The notes beneath the pieces were generated by a model that was given only the letters and a program-made list of their open reading frames with translations, was not told the origin of the DNA and ran no database searches. A program made the position numbers and the translations under genes. A stretch of DNA of 64,000 bases from Sphingobacterium corticibacter (GTDB lineage: Bacteria > Bacteroidota > Bacteroidia > Sphingobacteriales > Sphingobacteriaceae), in assembly GCF_003076635.1 (NCBI RefSeq), contig NZ_QDKG01000004.1, positions 124,001 to 188,000 of the forward strand, given 5' to 3'. The number at the start of each line of letters is the position of its first letter. Position 1 is the stretch's first letter. Shown piece by piece: positions 45,651 through 54,769 of the stretch.

Positions 45651-46712
45651 ATGAGACAACAAACGAAGCTAGAGCGAGCGGTTCTAATCCTTGCTCTATT
45701 TGGATTGAGCATCGCGCTCTTATATTTCGGAAAACCTTTCTTAGTTCCATTTGCCTTGGGCGGTCTTTTAGCCATGCTATTGACCAAAGTATGCGAACGA
45801 CTGGAACGATTTAAGATCCCACGTGGCGTGGCAGCTCTTTTGGCTTTATTCGGATTTGTTCTCCTCTTTGCTGGTGTACTGACTTTACTTGGCTGGCAAT
45901 TAGCAGGCTTCTCCGAAAACATGGATGAACTGCAGCAAAGAGCGACTGAGGTAGCTGCCCAATTTCGCGCTTGGCTACAAAATAGCCTAGGTATAGATCA
46001 GCAACAGCAACAAAAAATTGTAGACAGTCCCTCCTCTTCTGCTGGAGGTGCAAGCAGTGTCTTGATGGATTTTGCCTCTGGCACGATGAGTATAGCAGTA
46101 GATACCATTTTGGTAATGGTGTATACCTTTCTATTCATCACTTTCCGACGACAGCTCAAAAATTTTGTATTGTTGCTTGTTCCTTTAGATCAGCGCGACA
46201 AAACCACCAAAGTATTGCATGAATCGGCTAGCGTGGCGCAACATTATCTAGGAGGCTTATCTAAGATGATTGTCGCGCTTTGGATTATGTATGGCCTAGG
46301 GTTTTCTCTGCTAGGTGTAGAAAACGCCATCTTTTTCGCAGTATTTTGCGGATTGATGGAGATCATTCCTTTTGTAGGAAACTTACTGGGCACCTCCTTC
46401 ACCGTATTGGCGGTCGCAGTACAAGGTGGCGATAGCAAAATGATTCTCGGTGTTATTGGTGTATATCTGCTGGTGCAATTTATTCAAACCTACTTGTTAG
46501 AACCATTGGTCGTAGGCAATGAAGTGCGCATCAATCCGCTCTTTACGATTATTGGGCTCGTAGTCGGGGAATTAATCTGGGGAGTAGGCGGCATGGTACT
46601 TGCCATACCGCTATTGGGCATTTTATTGATCGTGTTTGATCATGTTCCCAGTCTGAAACCTTATGCGTATCTGATTGGGTCGTACAAAGACAAGAAAAAG
46701 AAGAAGAAATAA
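45651..46712 (+). CDS. AI-2E family transporter (PerM-like)
   Basis: Polytopic inner-membrane protein of the AI-2E (PerM/TqsA) family, possibly an exporter or ion-coupled permease. The 353 residues show pairs of helices at the N-terminus, a central soluble loop with QQQQQK (about residues 115-125), and the conserved LMEIIPFVGNLLG and FTIIGLVVGELIWGVGGMVLAIPLLG helices. The tail is lysine-rich. ATG 45651 is preferred over a TTG two codons upstream. Substrate unknown. Confidence 0.87.
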   Translation: MRQQTKLERAVLILALFGLSIALLYFGKPFLVPFALGGLLAMLLTKVCERLERFKIPRGVAALLALFGFVLLFAGVLTLLGWQLAGFSENMDELQQRATEVAAQFRAWLQNSLGIDQQQQQKIVDSPSSSAGGASSVLMDFASGTMSIAVDTILVMVYTFLFITFRRQLKNFVLLLVPLDQRDKTTKVLHESASVAQHYLGGLSKMIVALWIMYGLGFSLLGVENAIFFAVFCGLMEIIPFVGNLLGTSFTVLAVAVQGGDSKMILGVIGVYLLVQFIQTYLLEPLVVGNEVRINPLFTIIGLVVGELIWGVGGMVLAIPLLGILLIVFDHVPSLKPYAYLIGSYKDKKKKKK

Positions 46713-46715
46713 AGT

Positions 46716-46747
46716 GGAAAGCGGCTAAGTTGTCTTAGCTGCTTTCC
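46716..46747. terminator. Bidirectional hairpin terminator
   Basis: 14-bp stem (46716-46729 with 46734-46747, one G-U pair, loop TTGT) between the converging AI-2E and M14 genes; it includes the M14 stop codon. Confidence 0.7.
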
Positions 46748-48476
46748 CTCCTTTTTTACTGTTGACCGTTACGGTATATTTCCCATTTCCCTTCACAATC
46801 CAACGTACCGTCACGATGCCGTTACCCGGAATGTTTGGTATTTGAATATTCGCTGCATCTCGTTTCTGCTCTGTCGTTATTCCGAAATCTCGGTCATTGA
46901 CAATCATACCGGCAACCACCGTTCCTCCACTTAAGGTAGCCACATCAGGTACTTCAATTTTATTGGCCACATCCAACGACGAATGTGTCGGAATAATCCG
47001 CTGATTTCTGATCACTGCAGTCACTTCGGATAAACCAGCGCCCAAATCCTTGACGGAAATTTCAGCTACCTCCAACTTAGGGGTATGATAAGCATGATAA
47101 ATCACAAAAGAAGCATTGCGATGTGCATCACTTTCCATCAAAAATCCCGGATGCATGCGGCCGTAGTTCTTTTTAAATCCACCAATCTCGATCGCGCCAT
47201 ATTGCGGATGTTCGTAGGGAGTCCACTCGACAAAGCCATCGCCAAAGAGCAGAAATTGATCAAATATATATTGTTCATTTTGCGCACTCGCGTAATCATT
47301 TGGCTGTTGTCCGGTTTTTTGGAAATAATAGTTGGCCATCCACAGCTCATTGCTCATGGCAAATATCCCACGCGCACTGTGCATCCAGTCAAATTCGCCA
47401 CCATACACCGAGTACAAATCTTTGTACGTGACGATGTAGCGATAACCCGGAATCAATAACTCTGCCTTTTTGCCCAAAGCATCGTACACAGCGATGTCCG
47501 CCGGTCTGAAATTTCCCTCGTCATCTTGCGCACCAGGGCCTCGCAAAATCATACCGCCATAGTTGTGAAAACTTTGTCCGGCAGCGATATTCGGATGCGC
47601 CATGATAAAGTCGGCCACAGCACGATTCTCCGGCAAAGAGAACGGATACTTGTACGCGCCACTTTGCACATAATTCGGCTGCCAATTCCAGCCCCAATCG
47701 CGATTCGGGTCATATCCACCCACACCATCTTCGTTGACCAAGCCATCACCGTCATTATCCAAACCTTCATAACCTAGCAATTCGTAAACGCCTTGCTGTC
47801 CTTCGGGTGCTGGGATCAGGCGACGTGGATCTGCCGGATCGGTGATGAAGCGACCATAATCACTTTTTCTACGCATCTGCGTAATATGCCCGTCGCCATT
47901 TAGATCATCAAAATCATCTTCGTCCACCAAGCCATCCCGATCATTATCCAGAGGTTTGCGTCCCGTACGCGAAGAGTGTTGCGTATTGGCTCCGTGGATA
48001 AAGTTATCACGAGAATCCGGACTAATGCTCGGCACAATATAGAATGTCTTATCAGCTAATAGTTGTTGGAAGAATGGATTTCCAGCGGCGTGCATCTCGG
48101 TCACGTACCAAGCAATGTACAGAGCAAACTCCACCGTTTGCACTTCATTGGCATGGATTCCACCATCAATATAAGTAGCCGGCTTGGTGGCAGATTCCCC
48201 TTTTTTCTTGTCAGAAATAGTCAGCAACCACAGATCGCGCCCTTCAACAGATTTGCCGATAGATTCCAAATTAACCAAATCAGGATGCGCAGAAACCATC
48301 TTACGATAGATTTCTAATAAGGCGGTATTGTCGTGGTAGCGATTCCAGCTGATGGATACCTTTGGATTGGCCGGCGAACCTGCCGCAGCTAATATATTTT
48401 CTGCTTTCTGAGCGAATGACTGAGTAGCACAAAGTACTGCCAAGCCTATTATGATAGTATATTTATATAAATTCAT
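46725..48476 (-). CDS. Secreted M14 zinc carboxypeptidase with calcium-loop-like repeats
   Basis: Exported metallocarboxypeptidase-family enzyme (583 residues) expected to remove C-terminal residues from peptides in the periplasm or outside. The signal peptide ends ATQSFAQK. Zinc ligands His108 and Glu111 lie in GGIHANE and the third His in GQSFHNYGG; NRDWGWNW supplies the substrate arginine and AIEIGGF the catalytic Glu. Between the ligands are Asp-rich loops (DNDRDGLVDEDD, DLNGDGHIT, DNDGDGLVNEDG) resembling EF-hand calcium sites. ATG 48476 is chosen because it gives the signal peptide; a longer reading would overlap the upstream paralogue. It is 16 bp behind that paralogue. Confidence 0.9.
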   Translation of the reverse strand: MNLYKYTIIIGLAVLCATQSFAQKAENILAAAGSPANPKVSISWNRYHDNTALLEIYRKMVSAHPDLVNLESIGKSVEGRDLWLLTISDKKKGESATKPATYIDGGIHANEVQTVEFALYIAWYVTEMHAAGNPFFQQLLADKTFYIVPSISPDSRDNFIHGANTQHSSRTGRKPLDNDRDGLVDEDDFDDLNGDGHITQMRRKSDYGRFITDPADPRRLIPAPEGQQGVYELLGYEGLDNDGDGLVNEDGVGGYDPNRDWGWNWQPNYVQSGAYKYPFSLPENRAVADFIMAHPNIAAGQSFHNYGGMILRGPGAQDDEGNFRPADIAVYDALGKKAELLIPGYRYIVTYKDLYSVYGGEFDWMHSARGIFAMSNELWMANYYFQKTGQQPNDYASAQNEQYIFDQFLLFGDGFVEWTPYEHPQYGAIEIGGFKKNYGRMHPGFLMESDAHRNASFVIYHAYHTPKLEVAEISVKDLGAGLSEVTAVIRNQRIIPTHSSLDVANKIEVPDVATLSGGTVVAGMIVNDRDFGITTEQKRDAANIQIPNIPGNGIVTVRWIVKGNGKYTVTVNSKKGGKAAKTT

Positions 48477-48492
48477 GATTTCTGCGGCTAAA

Positions 48493-50133
48493 TTAGAGTG
48501 ATACGTTGACTGTTTTTTTGCCACTGGAAGCATTGCCTGCTTCAATAGATAGCTTTCCACTTCCTTGGATCAACCAGCTCAATTCGGTAAATCCATGTCC
48601 TTCCAGTGCGCCGATCGTTTGTCGGTTCTTTCCACTCAGCACTTTCTGTCCGCTACCGGTCTTCACTTCAACCGCCACATGTTTCAGAAAATAACTGCGT
48701 TCGCCCACCTGCGTCAATGTTGGGAAAGCACCTTTATTTAGCACCTTCACTGAAACGCGCGTTAGTCCGCCATCCAATTTCTCCGTCTGCACGTCCACGA
48801 TGTCAATCATGGGCGCCATATCCGTCAGCTTGATTACAAAGTCCGTATGCTTGGTGACCAAACTATCGACCATATTGTATGGCGGATTGTGTAGCACAAA
48901 TGGATGAATACCGCCTACTTCTACCGTTTTGTTCGGGAAATCAGGATGAGAAACGGTTTTCCACGGTGTGTAATTGCCCGTTACTCCTTGCGCATCTGCC
49001 CACTTCAAATAAGAAGCTACTGGATCTTTTTCGGTATCAGGCACCCACCATCCTGGCGTAGAAAAGCTCAATCTCCCGTAATGATAATATGCCCAATCAG
49101 CAAAGTTGCCATTTCCGGCTTTTTGCTTTGGTGCATCTCCGAGTTGTACTATGCTATTATATAAGGCAGAAACAGCGCCATTAACTTGCGCATCGCGCTC
49201 CGACCAACTATTGATCATGCGACCGCCTGGCCGGCGACTGCCATAAGGTGCGGCCGATTCGCCTCCACGACCAGCTTGTTGTGGTGTCGATAAATTATTC
49301 TCCGGCCCAAAAGACACGACTGCATATACATTGAATGCATCGTACAGAAAATCATACAGAGCTCTATTTTCTAGCTCCGACACGGCATGATCTCCAGCTC
49401 CAGGTTGGAAGTTTTTATAATTGTACGTGTTATTTTTATTAAAAGCTATACCCTCTTCGCCATCTTCATTAAACTGCCCATCCTTATCATTGTCCAGTCC
49501 TTCGGAAAGCAACAAGTATTGACCGCGCTGATTTTTTGCCGGATCGGCTAAGACCATTGATCTTGGATCTTTTGGATTGGCCAAATAAGTTCCACTCGGA
49601 TCAACCACGCGCATCCAAGTTATCTTACCGTCGCCATCTAAATCGTCGTACCCGTCTTCTCCTTTTTGGCCATCGCGATCATAATCCAATGGGCGTGCAT
49701 TGCCCGTACGTTCGTATTGCAATTTGGCAAAATATTGCTCCGTAGCATCCGGACTCATATTTGGAAATACGTAAAACGTTTGCTGATTTAACAAAGTACG
49801 AATGCTGTCTTGCGAAGCGCTAGCTAACAATTTCTCCACAAATCCAACCGCCAATTCTACACCCAACAAATGATCTCCAGAAACGCCACCAACCACAGCG
49901 ACAGCAGGTTTTTGCTCCAAGTTTCCCGTACCGATGGAGAGCATCCAAATGTCTGATCCGCCCAAGGTCTTGGTCATGGAAGTCACTTTTACTAGTTGAG
50001 GATAGCGCGATGCTAATGCTTTCACACGCTGTGCCAGCTGCTGTTTGTTGCTGTAATCTGTCGGCGATTGTGCCTGAGCAGTCATACCGCATAAGCACAG
50101 GATGCCCAGATAAAGGAAGATAATACGATTCAT
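48493..50133 (-). CDS. M14-family paralogue lacking zinc ligands, probable pseudoenzyme
   Basis: A 546-residue secreted protein (signal ending MTAQAQSP) clearly paralogous to the downstream M14 enzyme, sharing the layout and the Asp-rich loops (DYDRDGQKGEDG, DLDGDGKIT, DNDKDGQFNEDG). The zinc site is gone: the HxxE motif reads SGDH at residues 85-88 (His to Ser, Glu to His), the third ligand segment reads VVSFGPENN (His to Gly), and the substrate-arginine segment reads FNKNNTYNY. Only the late glutamate segment VEVGG persists. It may bind peptide or calcium, or act with its active neighbour. The reading frame is intact, so it is not a decayed gene. Confidence 0.85.
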   Translation of the reverse strand: MNRIIFLYLGILCLCGMTAQAQSPTDYSNKQQLAQRVKALASRYPQLVKVTSMTKTLGGSDIWMLSIGTGNLEQKPAVAVVGGVSGDHLLGVELAVGFVEKLLASASQDSIRTLLNQQTFYVFPNMSPDATEQYFAKLQYERTGNARPLDYDRDGQKGEDGYDDLDGDGKITWMRVVDPSGTYLANPKDPRSMVLADPAKNQRGQYLLLSEGLDNDKDGQFNEDGEEGIAFNKNNTYNYKNFQPGAGDHAVSELENRALYDFLYDAFNVYAVVSFGPENNLSTPQQAGRGGESAAPYGSRRPGGRMINSWSERDAQVNGAVSALYNSIVQLGDAPKQKAGNGNFADWAYYHYGRLSFSTPGWWVPDTEKDPVASYLKWADAQGVTGNYTPWKTVSHPDFPNKTVEVGGIHPFVLHNPPYNMVDSLVTKHTDFVIKLTDMAPMIDIVDVQTEKLDGGLTRVSVKVLNKGAFPTLTQVGERSYFLKHVAVEVKTGSGQKVLSGKNRQTIGALEGHGFTELSWLIQGSGKLSIEAGNASSGKKTVNVSL

Positions 50134-50279
50134 TAATAATGGTTTTCTAGTATATAGCCAAATGCTGAATTCGCGAAAAGCGTAAGCAGCTCACATTCAT
50201 CCAAAAACGAGTAATTCCCGAGATTAGAAATAGTCAGGTTGACCAACCTAAGATATAAAATAAATCGCTTAGTGAGTAA
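50134..50279. other. Intergenic region upstream of the M14 pair, with a 15-base match to the sigma/dCas12f leader
   Basis: Positions 50262-50276 (AAATCGCTTAGTGAG) are identical to 39717-39731 and the similarity extends to 19 of 21. The match is 129 bp or more upstream of the ATG at 50133. No full TAnnTTTG element was seen for the downstream gene. Confidence 0.35.
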
Positions 50280-51800
50280 TTAGAGCACGCGATTTTTGAA
50301 GGTTTCTTTTAGGGGTTGACTTAAGTCGATGAGATAACCATTGAGCACCGCATAACGTAGCGCTCCACTTTCATCCGCTAGATAAAAATTGGCTGTTCCG
50401 CCCAAGTCAATTCGTGAAGTGGTGTAAAAGGCAGGTTGACTAAATACATGTATGGGTAGATTATGAAATTGTTCGGCGCTGCCCACCACTGCGGGATTTA
50501 ACCGAATAGCCATAAAACCTTGTTTTAGCAAAGCAAATGCTTGCGATTTGGAAAGTTCCTTCACCGAAGAAATCATCTTATCCGATACTTTACCTTGCAC
50601 AAAATGCAATGAGGAAGCATCCACTTGATCGTATCCGAATGATTCTTGGAGATCACCCAAATCTTCTACCCAACCGCGTACAAAGTAATCGCGACCGACG
50701 GTATTCTCTGCTCGGCGGATCGCAATATCCGTACGGAGTGGAATAGAATCAGACCCAATTTCTAGGTTGTGGATAAAGACATCGTGCAATAAAGAAGAGC
50801 CGTTGAATGGAATATCTTCGTATTGCGCGATTTCATATTGCTCATAACTACCTTCTGCGATCTGCATCAATGCATTGAGGATAATAATAAAATTGAGCTT
50901 ACGAATTTGCTGCTTCTCTACATCGCCTTTTAGTCCACCCGATTCGATGAGTACGGTGGATGCGCCCCATTTTTGAAAATTATCTCCAAAGCCTCGCGGC
51001 GAATGCGTATCGTCGTATTTTGCCACGGCATCAGGCACATACTGTTGCACCATTTGCTGAATTCCCGCAATCAACTTCATCGCATTGCCGCGCGTTTCGT
51101 TGATATCGCGTTCCGGATTGTATGCTGGCGCTAATAGGGAGATGGTGACCGGATTTTGGGTTTCGGGCACGTGGTAATAAATAGACTGATCATGTAGATT
51201 GAAACCAAAAGAAGGTTTTACAGCATCAGCACGTGCTGCCAAAAGCTTTCCTTCCACCGTCTGCTGCGCACGTGCATCTCGGTTCAGATCCACACTTTGT
51301 GCATTCCGACGATTGTAGATTTCTGCTCCATCCGGATTCAGCATCGGAATGAAATGAATCTGCAATTTGTCCTTTAACAAATTGCGCAGGGAATCTCCAT
51401 CGTGTTCTTTACCTTCCAGAAAATTGAAAATATCCAGCAAGGCCATCGTAGCGGTTGGTTCGTCACCATGCATCTGCGACCACAGCATCACTTTGATATC
51501 GCCATCGCCGTAGGTCAATTCAGAAATAGATCGGCCTGCGGCCGACGCACCGATTCGTTCTACTTGCAAAATGCCTTTCTGCGCGTGCTGCTGCACCAGC
51601 GAATCCACATCCTGATGTTTGAATCGGCGGTGCTGGATCGCCGGTTCGCGATAGGTTGCAAACAGCGAATCCCATTCGGAAGTCGTAAGTGTCATGGCCG
51701 ATGAATAGTCTTTTTTAAACGATGTGACGGTCTTATCTACTTGCTGGCAACTTACTGTCAGCAGCCCAAGCAGGCAGATATACAAAATAACTTTACCCAT
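50280..51800 (-). CDS. M14-family carboxypeptidase lipoprotein
   Basis: Lipoprotein (506 residues; lipobox LLTVSCQQ) of the M14 metallopeptidase family, a different subgroup from the two downstream genes. Zinc motif is MHGDEPT (HxxE), the arginine segment is VDLNRDAR, and the third His is in NLHDQSIYYH; a later SGGLKGD supplies the Glu region. All key residues are retained, so activity is expected, on cell-wall or dietary peptides. No Asp-rich loops here. Same strand as the paralogues, 146 bp upstream. Confidence 0.87.
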   Translation of the reverse strand: MGKVILYICLLGLLTVSCQQVDKTVTSFKKDYSSAMTLTTSEWDSLFATYREPAIQHRRFKHQDVDSLVQQHAQKGILQVERIGASAAGRSISELTYGDGDIKVMLWSQMHGDEPTATMALLDIFNFLEGKEHDGDSLRNLLKDKLQIHFIPMLNPDGAEIYNRRNAQSVDLNRDARAQQTVEGKLLAARADAVKPSFGFNLHDQSIYYHVPETQNPVTISLLAPAYNPERDINETRGNAMKLIAGIQQMVQQYVPDAVAKYDDTHSPRGFGDNFQKWGASTVLIESGGLKGDVEKQQIRKLNFIIILNALMQIAEGSYEQYEIAQYEDIPFNGSSLLHDVFIHNLEIGSDSIPLRTDIAIRRAENTVGRDYFVRGWVEDLGDLQESFGYDQVDASSLHFVQGKVSDKMISSVKELSKSQAFALLKQGFMAIRLNPAVVGSAEQFHNLPIHVFSQPAFYTTSRIDLGGTANFYLADESGALRYAVLNGYLIDLSQPLKETFKNRVL

Positions 51801-51867
51801 GGTTTTTCTGATTATAATGTGTTAACACGTGCACGCCGTCCGATCTTGCTTATTATTTCTCGTTTTG

Positions 51868-53202
51868 TTAACGATCAAAAAGCATACGATGCCCCGATCC
51901 TACTTCTTGTATTTTTCCATTCGTATAGGCCACATTTCCCGATACGATCGTATGCTCGATATTCGCGCTAAAAGTGTGTCCTTCAAATGGAGACCATTTA
52001 CATTTCGACAAAATATTTTCTTTTGTTACGGTGTACGGTTTGTTCAGATCCACTAATACCAAATCTGCCCAATATCCCTCGCGGATAAATCCGCGTTGCT
52101 CGATCTGAAAACACCTTGCCGTATTATGCGCTGTTTTTTGCACCAATTGCTCCAATGTCAATCGCCCTTCTTTGACCTTATCCAACAAAGCCTGCAGGGC
52201 ATGCTGTACCAATGGCCCGCCTGAGGGCGCTTGTAAATAAGGCTGTGATTTCTCTTCAAAAGTATGTGGCGCATGATCTGTAGCGATCACATCAATCCGT
52301 CCATCCAATACGGCTCGCCAAATTTCATCGCGATCTGCTGCTGTTTTCACCGCCGGATTCCACTTGATGAAATTTCCTTTTGTGGCATAATCCGCATCCG
52401 AAAACCATAAATGATGCACGCAGGCTTCGGCAGTGATTCGTTTCTGCTCTAACGGAATATCCTTACTAAAAAGATGAGTCTCTTTTCCGGTCGAAATATG
52501 CAAGATATGCAATCTGGTATCGTACTTTAGCGCTAATTCGACTGCTTTAGAAGAAGATAAATAACACGCTTCTTCCGAACGAATGGCTGGGTGCATATCA
52601 ATAGTAACATTTTCGCCGTACTTTTCTTTGTAAACGGCCATGTTCGTACGAATCGTCGTTTCGTCTTCGCAATGTGTTGCCACAAGCGTCGGTGCATTCT
52701 GGAAAACATTGGCCAATGCCGTCTCGTTGTCCACCAACATATTCCCAGTAGAAGACCCCATAAATACCTTAATACCACACACATCGCGCGGATTGGTTTT
52801 TAGCACTTCTTCTAAGTTATCATTGCCTGCCCCCATAAAGAAGGAGTAATTGGCCAATGAGCTATCCTGTCCAATATCATATTTATCTTGCAGCAACTTT
52901 TGTGTCAAGGCATTGGGCACCGTGTTTGGCATCTCCATAAAAGATGTGGTACCGCCTGCTACTGCTGCACGACTTTCGGTAGCGATATCTGCCTTGTAGG
53001 TAAGTCCCGGTTCGCGAAAATGAACCTGATCATCGATCAGTCCTGGCAAGAGGTGCAATCCTTCTGCATTGATTTCTTGCGCAGCGGCTTTATCAATTGT
53101 CGGCGCGATCTGCTCGATGCGGCCATCCTTTATAAATATATCTAACACCTTGATTTCGCCTTCGTTGACGACTTGTGCATTCTTAATTAATATTGTAGAC
53201 AT
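51868..53202 (-). CDS. pyrC: Dihydroorotase
   Basis: Zinc enzyme of the amidohydrolase superfamily that cyclises carbamoyl-aspartate to dihydroorotate in pyrimidine synthesis. The 444-residue (class I, long) form shows LIDDQVHFREPG, a zinc-ligand TAEACVHHLWF and IATDHAPHTFEEK. ATG 53202 fits homologues (MSTILIKNAQVV); an upstream TTG at 53229 is rejected. The first ligand motif reads VHFRE instead of HxH, as in several Bacteroidota homologues, so an allantoinase or hydantoinase-like role is a small possibility. Confidence 0.9.
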   Translation of the reverse strand: MSTILIKNAQVVNEGEIKVLDIFIKDGRIEQIAPTIDKAAAQEINAEGLHLLPGLIDDQVHFREPGLTYKADIATESRAAVAGGTTSFMEMPNTVPNALTQKLLQDKYDIGQDSSLANYSFFMGAGNDNLEEVLKTNPRDVCGIKVFMGSSTGNMLVDNETALANVFQNAPTLVATHCEDETTIRTNMAVYKEKYGENVTIDMHPAIRSEEACYLSSSKAVELALKYDTRLHILHISTGKETHLFSKDIPLEQKRITAEACVHHLWFSDADYATKGNFIKWNPAVKTAADRDEIWRAVLDGRIDVIATDHAPHTFEEKSQPYLQAPSGGPLVQHALQALLDKVKEGRLTLEQLVQKTAHNTARCFQIEQRGFIREGYWADLVLVDLNKPYTVTKENILSKCKWSPFEGHTFSANIEHTIVSGNVAYTNGKIQEVGSGHRMLFDR

Positions 53203-53357
53203 GTTGTAAAAATAACATTTAATCCCCAAAATTGCAGCGAACTACCTGCGTCTCCATCATAAAACGCCTCCATTTAAAACAGCTCAGTACTTATTTTGTT
53301 GTAAATGGAATACATACAATGAATTACGCCACTTTTGGCCTTAATCAATGTGATACC

Positions 53358-54584
53358 ATGAAAAACTTTTATTTAATGGTGCTGATGACTGGATTTTGTT
53401 ACTCGGCTCTAAGTCAGGAACCGGATAGTACCTTGTTGCAAAATAGCAACCAGAATATGCAAAGCGAGGATGCCCAGACTATTGCGCTTCTCACAAAGCA
53501 GGTAGAAAGCATGACGCGTGAGCTGAAGAACAATACCGAAAACATCAATATGTTGATGGCGAGTAAGGATCTGGATGCTCAAAATCGGTATATGATTGTA
53601 CGCCAAAATCTAGAAAATGCGACAAACGCTTACCGCCTATTACATACCAAGATCCAAGTCATGAAAAATTACCCATCCGGCCGTTCGTTTGAACCATTGG
53701 TCAAGGAATTGGGGAATCCTGAAAGCGACAAGCTGGGATTTCGGTTTGATCAAAAAGTGGTGTCTTTGGTAGAAGATAATGTGAAGCCTAAAAAGAAAAA
53801 TATGGCTTCAAAAATTTATGATGGTGTGACCTCGATTGCTAAGAATCCTATTGTGAGTGCTATTCCGGTGGTATCGCCTGCGGCACAATTGACGAGTAGC
53901 GTAATGGGATTCTTGCGCAGCACCAGTATCATGACCGATGATGTAGATCAAGCCACCATTGCTAAGATGGAGAACGAGTTGAACGGTTACATTCGCTTTT
54001 ATAACTTATTAGCCGAAGCCAATACCGAGTTTGATTACAATCTCAATATACAACGGCAAGAGTTGGGCTTACTACAACGCAACTTGTATGATCAAGTCCG
54101 CTATTTTGCAGAAAAGGTGGGCTTAGAACCCGAAGCTAGAGGGGATAAAGAAAGTGTTGATGAATACCTAAACAAACTCTTTCTACGCTTAGATCAGAAT
54201 TATATGGTGAACTTGTTTTCGCAGTTTGAGCAGAAAAATCGTTCCGGAAATCGTGTAAACTATGATCAGATGTTGATCACTGATGAAGGTAATGACCTAA
54301 AGGATGCCAATAATCGCTTAGAAGAATTTGTGGGCTTGATCAATCAGTTGGAATTCCAATATAGCAAGCATAATCGCTACACCGAACAGTATACCGAAAA
54401 GATAAAAGCCGCCTTGGACGAAGCCAACACAACTGGTGTAACAAATGCGGATACCGGTTCTAAAATCAAAACGGAGGTGGATGCTGCGCAGACCACAACG
54501 GACAATGAGTTCCGAAACGCAATCAATCTAGATGAATTGAGCAAAGCAAAAAAATCAATCCGCTATACGGCGAGGATTATTTAA
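53358..54584 (+). CDS. Secreted helical/coiled-coil protein, unknown family
   Basis: A 408-residue protein with a signal peptide (MKNFYLMVLMTGFCYSALSQ) and a mature part that is nearly all helical: a coiled-coil-like start (TKQVESMTRELKNNTENINMLMASK region), a middle with a hydrophobic stretch NPIVSAIPVVSPAAQLTSSVMGFL, and long heptad-like helices after residue 220. I do not recognise the family. ATG 53358 is chosen since it begins the signal peptide. It is monocistronic, divergent from pyrC, and followed by repeats. Confidence 0.7.
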   Translation: MKNFYLMVLMTGFCYSALSQEPDSTLLQNSNQNMQSEDAQTIALLTKQVESMTRELKNNTENINMLMASKDLDAQNRYMIVRQNLENATNAYRLLHTKIQVMKNYPSGRSFEPLVKELGNPESDKLGFRFDQKVVSLVEDNVKPKKKNMASKIYDGVTSIAKNPIVSAIPVVSPAAQLTSSVMGFLRSTSIMTDDVDQATIAKMENELNGYIRFYNLLAEANTEFDYNLNIQRQELGLLQRNLYDQVRYFAEKVGLEPEARGDKESVDEYLNKLFLRLDQNYMVNLFSQFEQKNRSGNRVNYDQMLITDEGNDLKDANNRLEEFVGLINQLEFQYSKHNRYTEQYTEKIKAALDEANTTGVTNADTGSKIKTEVDAAQTTTDNEFRNAINLDELSKAKKSIRYTARII

Positions 54585-54769
54585 GAAAAATTTCGTCATT
54601 GCGCGGAGGTAAGACGAAATTAAGTCTTCATCGCGAGATTACAATGATCCTCGTCATTGCGCGGAGGTACGACAAAGCAATCTTTTTCAGGTTGATAGAG
54701 TTCAGAAAATTAATGGCGTTCTCTAGTTGAATGATGAATTCCTGAATAATCGCAGACCTTGGTTGACAG
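54585..54769. repeat. Mosaic of short dispersed repeats
   Basis: CGTCATTGCGCGGAGGTA occurs at 54594-54611 and 54652-54669 (58 bp apart), followed by GTTGATAGAGTTCAGAAA, which resembles the linker of the downstream array. No coding potential seen. Confidence 0.75.
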
